DNA of 64,000 bases from assembly GCA_028622995.1 (NCBI GenBank), contig JAJQJQ010000003.1:5890001-5954000 (forward strand). The letters are read 5' to 3'. Below the pieces are notes generated by a model. It was given only the letters and a program-made list of their open reading frames with translations. It did not search any database and was not told where the DNA came from. Both the position numbers and the translations under genes were made by a program. Below are positions 61,819 through 64,000 of this stretch, piece after piece (the first letter of the stretch is position 1; the number at the start of each line of letters is the position of its first letter). This stretch comes from Panagrolaimus kolymaensis (lineage: Eukaryota; Nematoda; Chromadorea; Rhabditida; Panagrolaimidae).

Positions 61819-62118
61819 ATGTTATCTCAAATTGGTAGTAAATCAACTCAACAACGACATGATGATAGCCGTGAGGGAGGAAAATGCATGTTTTGCTTCT
61901 TTTTTGCTAAATATTTTTTTAAAATTTTTATTTTTGCTTTTTGCAAAGCTTCAAAAAATTTTATTTAAGCATTTTATTCTCCAATAACAGATTTGAGTTT
62001 TTTTAGTTGCTGATATCCTTGCTAATCATCATTCTGCAAACTCTGTTTTTTCATTTCATCGATTACGCCATCCTCGAAGTGAAACAGAATTACTCGTTTC
62101 TAATTCCCATTGCGGCAG
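61819..62118 (+). CDS. Possible 5' end of an unknown gene (two exons)
   Basis: Exons 61819-61870 and 62007-62118 join in phase 1 over a GTGAGG donor and a TTTTTTTAG acceptor. They read MLSQIGSKSTQQRHDDS, then LADILANHHSANSVFSFHRL, then RHPRSETELLVSNSHCGR, up to a strong donor (CAGGTAAGAG) in phase 2. The protein is polar and of unknown family. No third exon was found before the window ends. Confidence 0.5.
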
Positions 62119-63828
62119 GTAAGAGCCAAATTAATATAAATAAAAAATTAGTTGTTGCTTTATCCCTCTTCGTCTTGTTTTTTCAAGAATCAATTATGAC
62201 TAAAGTTCACAAGAAAAATACAATTAAATAACAAAATTTTATAAAATAAAAAATAATTTTTTTTACTGTCTCTCTGAGAATTATTTTCAAGGCTCCAAAA
62301 AAAGTAATAACTTAAGTAATTTTTTAAGTGCTTAAACTTTTTGGTCGCCATATTTCATTGAGAAAAAGGTGTAAAAATTCTCTGTAAAATTATTGAATAA
62401 ATTCAGGTGTTAAGGTATACACTAAAAAAATAAATAAAAATATGCTTTTCACCTGACAACGAGGCAGGCTGCTTCTAAAACAGTCAATCTATCTATCTAC
62501 TTTCCACATTTATCTCCCAGAGAGCTTTAGAATTTTATTATTTTGCATATTTCCATTTTCCCCTTTGTTTTTTTTGGATTTATTTTTGATGTTTTTCTAA
62601 TTTTGTTTTAGCTTTTTTTGTAATCTGACGTTTGATTTTTTAAAAACTTTTTTTGTTAAATTTTCCCTAAAACAACAATCTCATTTTGTGATGTCACTTA
62701 AAGTTTTTGTATTTTACCATTTTTACAGTCCCAATACAAATTATCTAAATTTTCTTGCAAAGATTAGTAAACTTCAAAAGTTTCTCTTTATTATTAATTT
62801 TATGTTAATATAACAAAAGACAGAGATAATGTGTAATATATCGTTTTCCATAGACTATCCAAAAATAAAATAGGTAATTTTACAGCAGCTTTCTTAATCA
62901 TTCCTTTGTTTTTCTTTGGGATTTCTTTATTTTTATTAATACTCTCCCTTCTTTTTTATTTTTTTGTTCTCTTCCCATTCTTATTTTTTAACTTAAAAAA
63001 TGTCTATACAAACAAGTAAAATAAAAAAAAATAAGGAAGGGTTGCGCATGGAAACCAAAATGTTTTTTAGATTAATTAGGTAACAACAGCACCCATACTT
63101 TTTACCGCTCTTACCCTTAAAAAGAAAAAGAAAAATGAAAAATAAAAACAAAATAAGTGTTTAATATTGCTTTTATGTCTGAAGAAAATCCTATTGAGCA
63201 ACAAAGCAGCTAAAGAAGAGATAATAAGTAGTTCCTTCTTAAAAATGAATGTGATCGCTTTGTGTGGTTGTAAAAGTGCGTTACAAATAAAAACAAAAAA
63301 AAATAAGTTAAAAAACAATGAAGAAAAAAAATGCCGTTTTCGTTGCCTGCGTGAGTATGAGTCTTTTTACACTCTTTTTTTCTTACTCACTGTTACGCAG
63401 AGAAAGGATATGTTGGCAAGTCCTGAATTTAATTTTATTTTATACTTTTTTGCGCACACCTTTTCTTTTCTCTATGAAATAAATACATATTTTCCTACAT
63501 TGGCATCACCATACACCACGAAAAACGTAAAAGAGAAAAAAGCCTCTTTTGCTGCGGTTATTTTATTATTTCGTTTCCCTCTGGTTTCCACTCATTCAGT
63601 CGTTCATCAAAAAAAAAGAAAGAGTGGAAAGAAACATTTTGTTTTTTGTTGTTGAATATACTCTATTGACAAACATACTAGACTAAATTAGTGGCCAGCG
63701 TCCTCAATTATCACTCATTTTTCAAACTTCTTCCACTTTCGACATTTATTATTTAATAACAATTATTTGTTTTTTATTAATTTTTTTAAAAATTATAACT
63801 CCCAAGAGTAAAAATAATAATAGAAATA
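62119..63828. other. Gene-free stretch, possibly intronic
   Basis: AT-rich sequence with pyrimidine runs. If the two candidate first exons on either side belong to one gene, this is its first intron. The open frame at 63167-63655 has no recognisable content and is low in complexity. Confidence 0.4.
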
Positions 63829-63971
63829 ATGAATACTGCAGTGCTACAGGGTACTATTATGGCATCCGCCTCACATGGAATTCACCGAATTAATAGACAT
63901 GCAAATAAAAATAATAATCGACATAATATTCGAACACCCAGAATAGCTAATTATTTGAATAATCTAACAAA
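63829..63971 (+). CDS. Possible first exon of a gene running off the right edge
   Basis: An ATG opens a frame reading MNTAVLQGTIMASASHGIHR, then INRHANKNNNRHNIRTPRIA, then NYLNNLTK, up to AAGTATTT, a fair donor, in phase 2. The composition (Asn/Arg/His-rich, no stops) is coding-like, but the stretch is short. The phase equals that of the donor at 62118. Confidence 0.45.
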
Positions 63972-64000
63972 GTATTTATATTTATTTAAAATAGTTAAAA

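Noticed and set aside
63167..63655. 162-codon plus-strand frame
   Set aside because: Mixed low-complexity sequence without motif, start context or splice partner.

Overview
The window is a strongly AT-rich piece of eukaryotic nuclear DNA and is almost certainly from a nematode. The evidence is an innexin, a protein built of repeated cysteine modules of the nematode DUF19/T20D4.11 type, a worm-type AN1 zinc-finger protein, very compact genes with roughly 45-60 bp introns ending in TTTTAG or TTTCAG, and start codons placed directly behind such acceptors, as in trans-spliced genes. I cannot place the species; a non-Caenorhabditis lineage is only a guess from base composition and the unfamiliar gene family.

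Layout. 1-10436 is a homogeneous tandem satellite with a 709-bp unit and a nested 181-bp sub-unit whose copy number changes in runs. 10437-11558 holds a fold-back element. 11559-15177 (minus) is a nine-exon gene of an unfamiliar family (copy A, 930 aa) with two degenerate Ulp1/C48-like domains. 15178-18771 is transposon debris and half of a duplicated segment. 18772-20456 (minus) is an innexin, and the second half of that duplicated segment lies upstream of it. 23322-24291 (plus) is a ZFAND2/AIP-1-type AN1 protein, flanked by two copies of a decayed unknown gene. 26575-27893 (minus) is copy B of the family, truncated and split by a TTAA-flanked hairpin element. 30619-32039 (plus) is the secreted DUF19-like repeat protein. 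32392-34358 (minus) is a BPI/LBP-type lipid-binding protein. 36072-37696 (plus) is a 95-aa one-span membrane protein. 38796-40962 (plus) is AVL9. 41137-43000 is pseudogene and mobile-element debris. 44175-44693 (plus) is a 119-aa unknown gene. 45050-46117 contains worn monomers of the satellite and a 147-bp tandem duplication. 47118-48489 is an internally deleted hAT transposon with a perfect 8-bp target duplication. 49720-51152 (plus) is copy C (410 aa, second domain only). 51963-57717 (minus) is TMEM131 (1776 aa). 59070-60154 holds further fragments of the family. At the right edge two possible first exons (61819 and 63829) end in the same phase and may feed a gene lying outside the window.

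The housekeeping genes concern membrane traffic and the cell surface (AVL9 in late secretion, TMEM131 in collagen export, the innexin in gap junctions, BPI/LBP and DUF19-like secreted proteins, the AN1 protein in protein quality control). They are not an operon: strands alternate and spacing is large. The most novel content is the family represented by copies A-E, which seems to be multiplying and breaking up locally, together with the nested satellite. All gene models were spliced by hand from phase, splice signals and similarity between copies; none has transcript support.
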